Source of the DNA: JAMZMI01 sp047632435
GTDB taxonomy: Bacteria; Bacteroidota; Bacteroidia; Cytophagales; Cyclobacteriaceae
Assembly (NCBI GenBank): GCA_047632435.1
Contig: JBLICU010000002.1
Coordinates: 1-64,000 of the forward strand
Length of the DNA: 64,000 nt
Direction of reading: 5' to 3'
In this document: piece by piece, positions 27,296 through 35,728 of the stretch
Layout of the letters: every line of letters begins with the position of its first letter
Numbering within the stretch: position 1 is the stretch's first letter
Translations under genes and position numbers: made by a program
Notes under the pieces: model-generated
Seen by the model: only the letters and a program-made list of their open reading frames with translations
Told to the model about the DNA's origin: nothing
Database searches by the model: none

Positions 27296-28083
27296 ATTTG
27301 CGAAATAAGTGCGATAGAGCCAATGACAAAACAATAAACCGCAAACCATGTCAATTTCCCTTTTCTAACTATTCCAATCATCCATTTGCATGCGAAATAA
27401 CCCGAAATAAATGCGGCTAAAAAACCAAGGATAAGTGGAAAAGCTGACAATCCCTCATGGGTCTGGGGTGATTCAATATAATCAATGAATTTTAGAAAAC
27501 TGGCTCCCAAAATAGGAATTAAAACCATCAAAAAAGAAAATCTTGTTGCTTTAGATTTTTCAACACCTAAAAACAGCGCAGTAGCTATGGTAGATCCAGA
27601 CCGAGAGATACCGGGTAAAATGGCGATAGCTTGTGCCAAACCAATAATCAAGGCTTTGCCATAGGTCACTTTGCCTGCATTCTCTTTAGCAAAATGGGTG
27701 AAGAAAAGCAACGCTGAAGTCACTAATAACATACTGCCAACAAGAACTAATTTTCCACCAAAAAATGCTTCAATATCCCTTTCAAAAAAAACTCCCACAA
27801 TACCTACAGGAATCATCGATAGGACAATCTTAAGGGAAAAGCTGAGCGACTCATTGTATTTGAAATCAAAAAGACCCATGACAATTTCTCTTAAGTCTTC
27901 GCGATAAACTACTATTGTGCTCAAGGCCGTTGCTGCGTGCACGATGACCGCAAAGAGTAGATTTTCATTCGTTTTGATACCCAGTAGAACTGTACCAATC
28001 TCTAAATGACCACTACTGCTCACAGGTAAAAACTCGGTTAGCCCCTGAACTACGCCAAGAATTACTGCTTCTATCCAAGTCAT
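27286..28083 (-). CDS. uppP: Undecaprenyl-diphosphate phosphatase
   Basis: A 265-residue integral membrane phosphatase (UppP/BacA) that recycles undecaprenyl diphosphate for peptidoglycan and O-antigen synthesis. Two family motifs are present: GLTEFLPVSSSGHLEIG and LPGISRSGSTIATALFLG. About eight transmembrane helices are predicted by hydrophobicity. It sits 3 bases after the DUF3098 gene and overlaps truB. Confidence 0.93.
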   Translation of the reverse strand: MTWIEAVILGVVQGLTEFLPVSSSGHLEIGTVLLGIKTNENLLFAVIVHAATALSTIVVYREDLREIVMGLFDFKYNESLSFSLKIVLSMIPVGIVGVFFERDIEAFFGGKLVLVGSMLLVTSALLFFTHFAKENAGKVTYGKALIIGLAQAIAILPGISRSGSTIATALFLGVEKSKATRFSFLMVLIPILGASFLKFIDYIESPQTHEGLSAFPLILGFLAAFISGYFACKWMIGIVRKGKLTWFAVYCFVIGSIALISQIWI

Positions 28084-28086
28084 TAA

Positions 28087-28323
28087 TTATTCCGTATGAC
28101 CGGTCTCAGGATCATTCTTATTGGTTTTGTAAAATATGGCAACAAATTCCGTAATGAAGCCCAACATTACCACGATTGGCCCTAGGGTAATTCCAAAAAA
28201 ACCAAAACCGAATGTTTCATCATCTGCTCCCATAATTGCAAAACCTATGATTAACACAAATACTCCAGCGAGCATGATCATATAATTGGCTTTTTTGAAA
28301 GCAAATTTTACTTTATCTGACAT
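28087..28323 (-). CDS. DUF3098 small membrane protein
   Basis: A 78-residue protein with two transmembrane helices (YMIMLAGVFVLIIGFAIMG and a second around LGPIVVMLGFITEFVAIFY) separated by a short loop, matching DUF3098. The function is unknown, but it is consistently found between ftsX and uppP in Bacteroidota, which suggests a role in cell-envelope biogenesis. Spacing is 1 base to ftsX and 3 bases to uppP. Confidence 0.85.
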   Translation of the reverse strand: MSDKVKFAFKKANYMIMLAGVFVLIIGFAIMGADDETFGFGFFGITLGPIVVMLGFITEFVAIFYKTNKNDPETGHTE

Positions 28324-28324
28324 A

Positions 28325-29215
28325 TCAATATAATTCGTCCAAAGACATTTTTAAATATTTCCTTATAGCTCTATAGGTACTCAAAAACCCAACTATGATT
28401 CCCATCAAAACCAAAGATCCAAAAAGGATCAAAAGACTTTTATCATCCTGTAACTTATCAAGATCTTCTATTTTTTGATTGGCATATTGCATTAATCCAT
28501 ATAAAACACCAGACGCCAAAAGTCCTGAAAGCATTCCATACCAGGCCGATCTTTGCAAAAATGGTATACGAATAAAACCACCGGTAGCACCAACCAATTG
28601 CATACTTCTAATTAGAAAACGCTGGCTAAACAACGCTAGTTTGATGGTATTATTGATCAGAATCACGACAACAAAAATCAATACAATCGCGAATCCAAGA
28701 AGGAAAACGCCTATTTTGGTAAGATTAGAATTGATGCTTTCTACTAATGATTCAACATACGAAACCTCATATACGCCACTTATGGTTTCAATTTCTGATT
28801 TAATCCATTTTAATGAATCGGTGGCCTGATATCCAGGATCAATATTCACTACCAGTAAATCTCTGAGTGGATTGTCTCCAAGAAACTCTTTAAAATCTTC
28901 TCCAGTGTCCTCGATAAACTGATTTGCGGCCTCATCTTTCGTGATCAATCGGACACCATTTGAATTTTCTTTTTTGAGCACAAAGGGTTTTGAATCCAGG
29001 GATCGACTTATTTTGGTGATTTCAGTACTGGAAATGCTTTTATTGAGAAAAATCTGAATTTCAATATTTTCCTGAATAACCCTCGTGAGTTTTTTGGCAT
29101 GTATCAATAACATACCAAACATACCAATCACTAAAAGTGATAGGGTAATGCTGAACACTACACTCACAAAGGGATAGCTCCCTAATTTTCGTTTTTTACG
29201 GGTCTTTTGTTCCAT
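28325..29215 (-). CDS. ftsX: Cell division protein FtsX
   Basis: A 296-residue permease of the FtsEX complex, which controls peptidoglycan hydrolases at the septum. A cytoplasmic N-terminus rich in Lys/Arg precedes TM1 (~20-40). A large periplasmic domain (~45-170) includes IQIFLNKSISSTEI. Three C-terminal TMs follow, with the family's ALFSQRFLIRSMQLVGAT segment. The ATPase gene ftsE is not adjacent, as in many Bacteroidota. Confidence 0.9.
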   Translation of the reverse strand: MEQKTRKKRKLGSYPFVSVVFSITLSLLVIGMFGMLLIHAKKLTRVIQENIEIQIFLNKSISSTEITKISRSLDSKPFVLKKENSNGVRLITKDEAANQFIEDTGEDFKEFLGDNPLRDLLVVNIDPGYQATDSLKWIKSEIETISGVYEVSYVESLVESINSNLTKIGVFLLGFAIVLIFVVVILINNTIKLALFSQRFLIRSMQLVGATGGFIRIPFLQRSAWYGMLSGLLASGVLYGLMQYANQKIEDLDKLQDDKSLLILFGSLVLMGIIVGFLSTYRAIRKYLKMSLDELY

Positions 29216-29256
29216 CCCGCCTCAAAACTAATTAATGTCATCAGATATTGAGCGAA

Positions 29257-30207
29257 TCAATTGAGCTTATTGTTTCGGATGATCCTTAGCTCATTGATCA
29301 ATTTATCACCAAAAATTGGTCGTAGGCTTTTAACGTCATCCGTAACTTCAACATGATAATATTTATCTGTGTAATACAAATAAATTTGCCTTGAGGATTT
29401 CGAATTGATTTCAAGAATCTCATATGGCTGCTTTTTGAAATCCCCATAAAGAAATAGTTTGCCGTCAAAAAACTTATATTTAATTTCCTCAGAAGTTCGG
29501 TTGAAGGTCTTTATGTCAATAGGTTTTTTATCAGATTCATCAATAATATCATTGTCAGACGCTTCAGGTATACTCACATCTTGAGCTATAAATTCCTTAT
29601 CTGCCGTCACATCATTCAGAGTTGGGATATTGACCTTTGGCACAAAATCAACAGTTTCATTACTTTTAGTGTCAACAATTTCCAGAGTGGATGTGCCAGA
29701 TTTGTGAACTGGTGAAACTGATGTCGCTATAGTTGATTCTGATTTTGATAGGTTGATTGAAGTTGTTTCGGTTTCGCCCAGTTCTTGCAGCGTTTGTGGA
29801 AAAGGTAATTCGGGTATTTCCGTGATCAAATATGAAAATGATTTTCCATCCGTCAATTCTAATCTGTCTTCAAACGGAATATTATTTTCATTATCAGGCC
29901 ATGTGTAATAAATACCGCCACCAATAATGGCTACTGCAATGGTGCTACCTGCTATTTTGATAATACCTTCACCAAGTACGCCACTTCCAAACCACCCCGT
30001 ACCCATCTGAATGGCATCTAGTCTGGCTTTAAGCTGAGTATGTCTATAATTGGAAATGCCCTGAATGATTTGCTGTTGCACAACCACGTGTTGCTTCATA
30101 GCAGGATCATTCAACATTTGTTGCTCAAATGACTGTAGTCCGCTACCTGAAAGTTCCCCTCTCAGATACTGATCCGTCAATTCTTCTATGTGCTGGTTGA
30201 TGCTCAT
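29257..30207 (-). CDS. Putative anti-sigma factor, single-pass membrane protein
   Basis: A 316-residue protein encoded directly after the ECF sigma gene with no gap (stop and start codons abut). Residues 1-75 form an acidic/helical cytoplasmic region (TDQYLRGELSGSGLQSFEQQMLNDPAM, the pattern seen at the N-terminus of Bacteroidota anti-sigma proteins). One TM segment lies at ~83-101 (IIKIAGSTIAVAIIGGGIYY). The rest is periplasmic, with low complexity and no known domain. The role as anti-sigma is inferred from position and architecture. Confidence 0.65.
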   Translation of the reverse strand: MSINQHIEELTDQYLRGELSGSGLQSFEQQMLNDPAMKQHVVVQQQIIQGISNYRHTQLKARLDAIQMGTGWFGSGVLGEGIIKIAGSTIAVAIIGGGIYYTWPDNENNIPFEDRLELTDGKSFSYLITEIPELPFPQTLQELGETETTSINLSKSESTIATSVSPVHKSGTSTLEIVDTKSNETVDFVPKVNIPTLNDVTADKEFIAQDVSIPEASDNDIIDESDKKPIDIKTFNRTSEEIKYKFFDGKLFLYGDFKKQPYEILEINSKSSRQIYLYYTDKYYHVEVTDDVKSLRPIFGDKLINELRIIRNNKLN

Positions 30208-30747
30208 TTAATCAAAAAAATCTGATTTAGAATACTTCTCATGTACCAAACTATCTAGTTTCTTTTTACACTTATATTTTTTGGTCTTGGCTGTATCAGT
30301 ATTTGCAAAATTCATTCTTTTTGCAATATCCGTCATGTTCAAACCGTCGAAATAATAATATGTTAATATTTTTTTACAAGTATCTCCCAATTTTTCGATG
30401 CATTCATGGATGATTCTTGCACTTTCTTTTTTATCATAATCCTGATAGTCTTCACTATCTACCTCCTCATTTGATAATCGGCTTTTTCTATCCAGCTCCT
30501 TCCTCCATTGATTCAGGCAAATACTGTATAAAAAAGTACTGATTTTTGAAGTCAATACCAGCTTACCACTTGAAGCTTTTTGCCAAAACACCAGCAAGGC
30601 CTCTTGATATACGTCTTTAGCCTCCTCTTCTGTTCCACTATTCTTCAGTACAATATTTGTCATCATTCTGAAGTGCTTTTTATACAGATAGTCAATGGCG
30701 TCTTCATCGCCATTACTGATTTTTATCAGAATCTCACTATCCTTCAT
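30208..30747 (-). CDS. ECF sigma factor
   Basis: A 179-residue RNA polymerase sigma-70 factor of the extracytoplasmic function type. Region 2 is at ~20-90 (ARK-type core KDVYQEALLVFWQKA, TFLYSICLNQWRKE). Region 4 is at ~110-165 with a helix-turn-helix (YYYFDGLNMTDIAKRM, NTDTAKTKKYKCKKKL). The adjoining membrane protein is its probable anti-sigma. The two may be autoregulated; the 103-base upstream gap has no exact housekeeping -7 box. Confidence 0.9.
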   Translation of the reverse strand: MKDSEILIKISNGDEDAIDYLYKKHFRMMTNIVLKNSGTEEEAKDVYQEALLVFWQKASSGKLVLTSKISTFLYSICLNQWRKELDRKSRLSNEEVDSEDYQDYDKKESARIIHECIEKLGDTCKKILTYYYFDGLNMTDIAKRMNFANTDTAKTKKYKCKKKLDSLVHEKYSKSDFFD

Positions 30748-30850
30748 ACACCGATGGCAGAGTCTCCCCTACTTTTTTTAATACATATAAACCATCCAAA
30801 GTAACCTACTTTTAGACGAATGACCTGATTTACTCTGTAAAATAAGCGAA

Positions 30851-31504
30851 TTAACCCATTAAGGCAATAATCTCATCTTCAGCAACTGCAAATATTTTAC
30901 TGTTTTTTTCGGGCTTTATCTTGAAATTTCCTGTGAAATTTCCGAAAGCGGGCAGTATGGCGGACGTAAGTGAAAAGTAAAAACATGATAAAGTCATGGC
31001 TTGCCTTGCAGATCCTAATAAGCGTATAGATGGGTGTACATGGCCCGAAACATTGTAATAATCAGACTGAACTGCCTCGTGGGTGAAATGAAATGGTTTG
31101 ACAATTAATTCATCTTTTAATTGAAGTATGGAAAGGTCATAAATGGACTCATTGAGAATATCATGATTGCCTTTAACAAGAATTATGTCGAGTTGAGAAT
31201 TTTGGTTTAACCAAAAAATGAAATCGTCCCACTCATTGTTAATTTCGCTGTGAAACAAATCTCCCAGAAAAATGATAGTATCAGGATGATAATATGCTAC
31301 CAAATAGTCAAGGTTATGCAGATCATGGCTATGTATAGACGTGGGTATTGGAATGCCTGATTTTCTGAAATGTGCTGCTTTTCCCAAATGCAGATCTGAG
31401 ATGACAAGCATTTTATGTTCCCGCCAGTAAAGTGCCTTAAGTGGATCCAAAATGAGTGTTTGATTAAGAAAAACGAATTCTTTCCCTCTTCGCAAATCAC
31501 TCAT
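30851..31504 (-). CDS. pdeM: Ligase-associated DNA damage response phosphoesterase PdeM
   Basis: A calcineurin-like metallophosphoesterase. All metal motifs are present: ISDLHLGKAAHFRKSGIPIP, FLGDLFHSEINNEW, VKGNHD and VSGHVHPSIRL. The HFRKSGIPIP extension is characteristic of PdeM, which in other bacteria is encoded with a helicase, an exonuclease and an ATP-dependent ligase. ATG 31504 is chosen; it overlaps the preceding DUF2147 gene by 8 bases. The matching helicase lies at 32427-34907. Confidence 0.85.
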   Translation of the reverse strand: MSDLRRGKEFVFLNQTLILDPLKALYWREHKMLVISDLHLGKAAHFRKSGIPIPTSIHSHDLHNLDYLVAYYHPDTIIFLGDLFHSEINNEWDDFIFWLNQNSQLDIILVKGNHDILNESIYDLSILQLKDELIVKPFHFTHEAVQSDYYNVSGHVHPSIRLLGSARQAMTLSCFYFSLTSAILPAFGNFTGNFKIKPEKNSKIFAVAEDEIIALMG

Positions 31505-31937
31505 CGAAAGGCAGCCAGGTCTGCGTGCGAAAGAAAAAATACAAATATCCACGAACTTTCAATGCGCCATCTTCAGCTACCCAAAGCTTGCAATCGTAGA
31601 TATTACCGTCTTCGGGATCAATGATTGTGCCTTCTCCGTACTCTTTGGATTTCGGATTGAATTTCATTTCTCGAATGACTTGCATACCTATCACTTTTTG
31701 ATTTTTCCTATCATCTTCACAGAGATCACAAATAGGGTCAGGATCTTCATCAGGCTTTGAATAGATATTTAATACGCGACCAAAATACTCATCCCCCTCT
31801 TTGGTTATTTCGATTATGGATCTAGGTTCACCACTTTTGTCATCTATGGTTTTCCATTTACCCATAATATCCTGAGCATTGGAAGTAAAACACCCAACGA
31901 GCATGAATGTCATGAGCCATTTAGTAAAGAGACTCAT
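31497..31937 (-). CDS. DUF2147 secreted protein, copy 2
   Basis: A 146-residue exported protein with a signal peptide (residues ~1-21, AQDIMGKWKTID after cleavage) and a DUF2147 beta-barrel-like fold. It shares the CDLCEDDRKNQKVIGMQVI block, IIDPEDGNIYDCKLWV and LKVRGYLYFFFRTQ with the adjacent copy, so the pair arose by tandem duplication. The conserved CxxC plus a third Cys suggests a disulfide or metal site. Function unknown. It overlaps copy 1 by 4 bases and pdeM by 8. Confidence 0.8.
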   Translation of the reverse strand: MSLFTKWLMTFMLVGCFTSNAQDIMGKWKTIDDKSGEPRSIIEITKEGDEYFGRVLNIYSKPDEDPDPICDLCEDDRKNQKVIGMQVIREMKFNPKSKEYGEGTIIDPEDGNIYDCKLWVAEDGALKVRGYLYFFFRTQTWLPFDE

Positions 31938-32368
31938 TCTTCAGAATATTTAGGAAGCACATACGTTTTGCCGATAAAAAACAAATATCCCCGCACACGC
32001 AAATAGCCATCTTTTCCAAGCCATGCTTTGCAGTCATAAACGCCCCCCGTTGCTGGATCCAAGATTTCACCACCGCGATATTCCCCCGAACGCCCATTGT
32101 ATTCCAATCCTGTAATGATATTCATTCCTAATAATGGCAGATTTTTGCGATCATCTTTGCATTTATCACAAACGGGATTTTCATCTTCACCTTCCTTGGA
32201 ATAAACTTGGATCACCTTTCCGTAATACAATCCATCTTCTTCATATATATGGATCAAAGATCTTTCCTTCCCGGATTTCATTCCCACCATTTTCCATTTT
32301 CCAATGATATTTTGAGCATTTAAGCTGAAGACAAAAAGTGTGATAAGTATGGTAAAAATTATTTTCAT
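31934..32368 (-). CDS. DUF2147 secreted protein, copy 1
   Basis: A 144-residue exported protein (signal peptide ~1-18, then QNIIGKWKMVG). The family core is present: CDKCKDDRKNLPLLGMNII, EILDPATGGVYDCKAWLG and YLRVRGYLFF. It is closely similar to the following gene. DUF2147 proteins are periplasmic and of unknown function. It lies 58 bases after the helicase gene and is read with it on the minus strand. Confidence 0.8.
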   Translation of the reverse strand: MKIIFTILITLFVFSLNAQNIIGKWKMVGMKSGKERSLIHIYEEDGLYYGKVIQVYSKEGEDENPVCDKCKDDRKNLPLLGMNIITGLEYNGRSGEYRGGEILDPATGGVYDCKAWLGKDGYLRVRGYLFFIGKTYVLPKYSEE

Positions 32369-32426
32369 ATGTATTTAAAAATTTATCTGATATCAAAATA
32401 CCTAATGTAATTTTTTACAATTAAAA

Positions 32427-34907
32427 TCAATTTTCAGCTAATTTCTCAAGTTGAAGCTGCATTCTCCCGATTCTATCCTTTAATTGCTCGGAAGATAAGT
32501 TTTGTCTCCTCAACATATCAACTACAATTGGAAAGGCAAAAGGAGTCGGCCTTTTAGTATCGATCAACTTGATTTTTTGATTGTTTATTCTTCGGATCGC
32601 CTCAAATAACCTCGAGTGCTCCAATTGCAAACTCATGACCTCTTCCATGGCCTGTTTGATGAGCAGATTTTCCTCATCATAAGTTTCAAAAACCTTATAT
32701 AATATCCCTGTGGATGCTTGTAAATGTTTTACTCTTATATTTTTACCCGGGTAACCTTGAAATATCAATCCTGCTATTGTCGCAACATCTCTAAATTTTC
32801 GCTGGGCCATTTCTGTTTTGTTGATGGACTGACGAATGTCTTCGACCATATTTTCTTCAGAAAATAGATCCGCCTCCAAAGCTTCATCGATTGGAATCTC
32901 CTGATCGGAAAGCAGCTCAAACCCATAATCATTCATAGAAATAGAAAAGGTAATCGGCTTGATTTTACTGATTCGCAAAGCAATGATTCCAGCCAATATT
33001 TCATGAACATACAAACCTTCAAAGGGGTAAAAAAAGACATGGTTGCCAAATTTGGATGTTGCTTTTTCTATAAGCAAAGTATTCCTATCTGGAACCGTTG
33101 ATAATTTCAACTGTAAATCAAGAATTGGTTTGATAGTTAGCAGCTCGATATCATCATATACTCCATTAGTTGTGTCTTCAAGCTTCTGCCTGATCATATC
33201 CGAAAGCATGGATGACAAAGGCAATCTCCCACCACCCCACTGCGGGGTTAATCCACTCTTTTTATTAGATTTTCTTACAAATACAGTCATGTCTTTGATC
33301 ATTACAAATTCCAGATTTTTTCCGGCAAACCAAAACCGATTTCCTGGATTAAGCCTGGAGATGAAGGATTCTTCGATAGTTCCAATGTGACCACCAGTAA
33401 GAAACTTCACACTCAGGGCTGGATCGCCAACTATTGTGCCAATGGACAATTTGTGTCTCATGGCAGCTTTATTATTGATGATTTTGTAGACGCCATCGTC
33501 ATTATAAACACGGGCAAACTCATCATACTGACCAAGTGTTTTACCACCGGTAGTAATGAACTCAATGGCCCAGAACCATTCCTCTGACGTCAACAATCTA
33601 TAACAATAGGTATTTCGAATTTCCTGTAAAATTTGAATCGGGCGAAATCCACCACTTACAGCAAGTGTTACCAAATACTGTATGAGCACATCGATACATT
33701 TCTCCAAAGGTTTTCTACTTTCAAATCGCTTATCCTTAATCGCTTGTCGCAAAGCTGCTCCTTCGATCAATTCGAGAGAATGCGTTGGCACAAAATATAT
33801 CTTGCTTGTTTCTCCCGGTCGATGACCACTTCTCCCGGCTCGCTGAAAAAAACGACTAACGCCTTTGGGTCCACCTACCTGAATCACTGTGTCCACTGGT
33901 CTGAAATCCACCCCCAAGTCGAGACTGGAGGTGCATACCACCACTTTTAACTTTCCCGCATGGAGAGCATCTTCCACCCAACCGCGAATGTTGTGATCAA
34001 TTGATCCATGATGCATCGCGATCAAACCTGAGAGTTCGGGGGCATAATTCACAATCTTCTGGTACCATAATTCAGTTTGAGACCTTGTGTTGGTGAAAAG
34101 TAAAGTGGTTCTGCTTTTCTTAATGATGGGAATAATTTTTGGCAGGAGCGTAATTCCCAAATGTCCACTCCATGGGAACTTTTCCACTTCATCAGGCAGC
34201 ACCGATTCTACTTCAATTAATTTTTCAATATTGGATTGAATGGTCACTCCTTTTTTATAGAAATCTTCACCAAGCAAGACTCGTTTGGCTTGAGGCAAGT
34301 TGCCAATCGTCGCAGAAATGCCCCACACCTTCAATTTGTAATCTGTCAAATATTTAATCCTGCTTATCGCCAATTCAAGTGCCACGCCCCTTTTGGTGCC
34401 TAGGATCTCATGCCACTCATCTGCAACGATTATTTTTACTGATTTCAGATAATTTGGATAATCACTTTGACTTAGCAGCACATGCAGGCTTTCCGGCGTA
34501 ATAACCAAAACCTGCGGTGCATTTTTCTTTTGCGTTTGTCTTTGAGAGGTCGTGGTATCACCAGTTCTGAGGCCTACAGTCCATTTTAAATCAAGATCAT
34601 CACAAACCTCCTGCATGGCACGTTGAATGTCCTTAGCCAATGCTCGAAGTGGCGTCACCCACAAAACACGAACTTCTGGGATTACCTCTTCCTTTTGATT
34701 TTCTCTTAAAAACTCCAGAATGCAAGGAATCCAAAGAGCATAGGTTTTTCCACTTCCAGTGGGTGCATTAAGCAAGCCACTTTTCCCATCAAGAACGGCC
34801 TGCCAGCACTCTTCCTGAAATTGAAATGGATCCCAATTTTTTGATTTGAACCATTTGTGGGCAATCGAAAAAAGTGCCTGATCACTTTTTGTCAGGGAAG
34901 TAGGCAA
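32427..34907 (-). CDS. Ligase-associated DNA damage response DEXH helicase (Lhr-type)
   Basis: An 826-residue superfamily 2 helicase. Visible motifs are Q/I (NAPTGSGKTYALW), II (VADEWHEI), III (GISATIGNL), a C-terminal helicase domain with QRAGRSGHRPGE and the long Lhr-type C-terminal extension. Lhr-core helicases translocate 3'-5' on DNA and act in damage response. The ORF must begin with TTG 34907: an in-frame TGA lies three codons upstream and no early ATG exists. Its usual partners are pdeM (present at 30851), an exonuclease and a ligase (both absent here). Confidence 0.9.
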   Translation of the reverse strand: MPTSLTKSDQALFSIAHKWFKSKNWDPFQFQEECWQAVLDGKSGLLNAPTGSGKTYALWIPCILEFLRENQKEEVIPEVRVLWVTPLRALAKDIQRAMQEVCDDLDLKWTVGLRTGDTTTSQRQTQKKNAPQVLVITPESLHVLLSQSDYPNYLKSVKIIVADEWHEILGTKRGVALELAISRIKYLTDYKLKVWGISATIGNLPQAKRVLLGEDFYKKGVTIQSNIEKLIEVESVLPDEVEKFPWSGHLGITLLPKIIPIIKKSRTTLLFTNTRSQTELWYQKIVNYAPELSGLIAMHHGSIDHNIRGWVEDALHAGKLKVVVCTSSLDLGVDFRPVDTVIQVGGPKGVSRFFQRAGRSGHRPGETSKIYFVPTHSLELIEGAALRQAIKDKRFESRKPLEKCIDVLIQYLVTLAVSGGFRPIQILQEIRNTYCYRLLTSEEWFWAIEFITTGGKTLGQYDEFARVYNDDGVYKIINNKAAMRHKLSIGTIVGDPALSVKFLTGGHIGTIEESFISRLNPGNRFWFAGKNLEFVMIKDMTVFVRKSNKKSGLTPQWGGGRLPLSSMLSDMIRQKLEDTTNGVYDDIELLTIKPILDLQLKLSTVPDRNTLLIEKATSKFGNHVFFYPFEGLYVHEILAGIIALRISKIKPITFSISMNDYGFELLSDQEIPIDEALEADLFSEENMVEDIRQSINKTEMAQRKFRDVATIAGLIFQGYPGKNIRVKHLQASTGILYKVFETYDEENLLIKQAMEEVMSLQLEHSRLFEAIRRINNQKIKLIDTKRPTPFAFPIVVDMLRRQNLSSEQLKDRIGRMQLQLEKLAEN

Positions 34908-34917
34908 TTGATTTCAA

Positions 34918-35298
34918 TTAAAGTTTTGATCCAATAATAGGAATTTGTTTTCGTCTAATCACCAGTATGATTAAGCTGGCTATAAAAACGAACAGGGCAT
35001 AATAAAAAAGTTGGCCGCCATCTCCTTTAACCTCGATACCTAATTTAGTGAGATGAAAGAATATAGCTCCAGAAATTACGCCGACGCTGAGAATAGCGCC
35101 ATAAACCCGAAATATGGGTATAAGAATTAAAATTCCAGCAATTAGTTCTACAATTCCAGACCCAATTCTTCCATGGGGCTCCATGCCTACCGTTTCAAAA
35201 ATATAAACACTTTCTGGTTGTGCAGTAAATTTAAAATAAAGGGTTTGCAAAAGTATGATTGCCACAAGCACACTCAAAATCCATTCAAATATTTTCAT
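34918..35298 (-). CDS. DoxX family membrane protein
   Basis: A 126-residue protein with four hydrophobic segments and the DoxX-like pattern LQTLYFKFTAQPESVYIF, GRIGSGIVELIAGILIL, IFRVYGAILSVGVISGAIFFHL. DoxX members include subunits of quinol oxidases and membrane reductases; most are uncharacterised. It lies 10 bases before the helicase gene and may be read through into it. Confidence 0.75.
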   Translation of the reverse strand: MKIFEWILSVLVAIILLQTLYFKFTAQPESVYIFETVGMEPHGRIGSGIVELIAGILILIPIFRVYGAILSVGVISGAIFFHLTKLGIEVKGDGGQLFYYALFVFIASLIILVIRRKQIPIIGSKL

Positions 35299-35458
35299 AA
35301 GGTTATAATTAATGACAAAATCAATCTAGCAAAAAAAAGAATCAATAAATCTTTACTGAACTATTATGTTATGAATTGACATATAAATTAGTCAAGATGA
35401 ATCCTGATTAAATCTCCTATGGCCAAGCTCAATACCCTGGGGTCAAATCAAAGATGGA
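35299..35458. other. Non-coding stretch between DoxX and a gene remnant
   Basis: Short AT-rich stretch with no coding frame of its own. A few codons in frame with the 35459 fragment extend back to about 35411 without a convincing start. Confidence 0.35.
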
Positions 35459-35701
35459 GTGATCATCGGTTTTACAAGTGAATCAACGCAGGTTGATATT
35501 GAGTTCCTCGAAAAAGGCAGACGAAAATCGTTTTTTATCAAAAATTTTCACAACTCATCTGAAATAGATTCTGTGAAATCATCCTACTATTTCTTCAATC
35601 GGAAACAAGCGATCGCGAATAGATATGATAGAATGGCCGATTCAACGCTTTTCCTTACCACCTATCCCAAATCATATAGAAAGGAAAACCGGATAGTCTA
35701 A
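35459..35701 (+). CDS. Short hypothetical ORF or gene remnant
   Basis: An 80-codon frame starting at GTG 35459. It contains a mixed polar sequence (IEFLEKGRRKSFFIKNF, SSYYFFNRKQ) that has plausible protein character but no recognised family. The frame is open upstream for several codons with no ATG, and a nearby ATG (35419) lies in another frame, so this may be the 3' part of a frameshifted gene. It ends 27 bases before the M3 peptidase start. Confidence 0.25.
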   Translation: MIIGFTSESTQVDIEFLEKGRRKSFFIKNFHNSSEIDSVKSSYYFFNRKQAIANRYDRMADSTLFLTTYPKSYRKENRIV

Positions 35702-35728
35702 ATTTCCGAGGCAATAACAACCAGTACA

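Noticed and set aside
27296..27349. Longer N-terminal extension of TruB
   Set aside because: The extra 18 codons lie within uppP and read as an unrelated sequence; ATG 27295 gives the family start.
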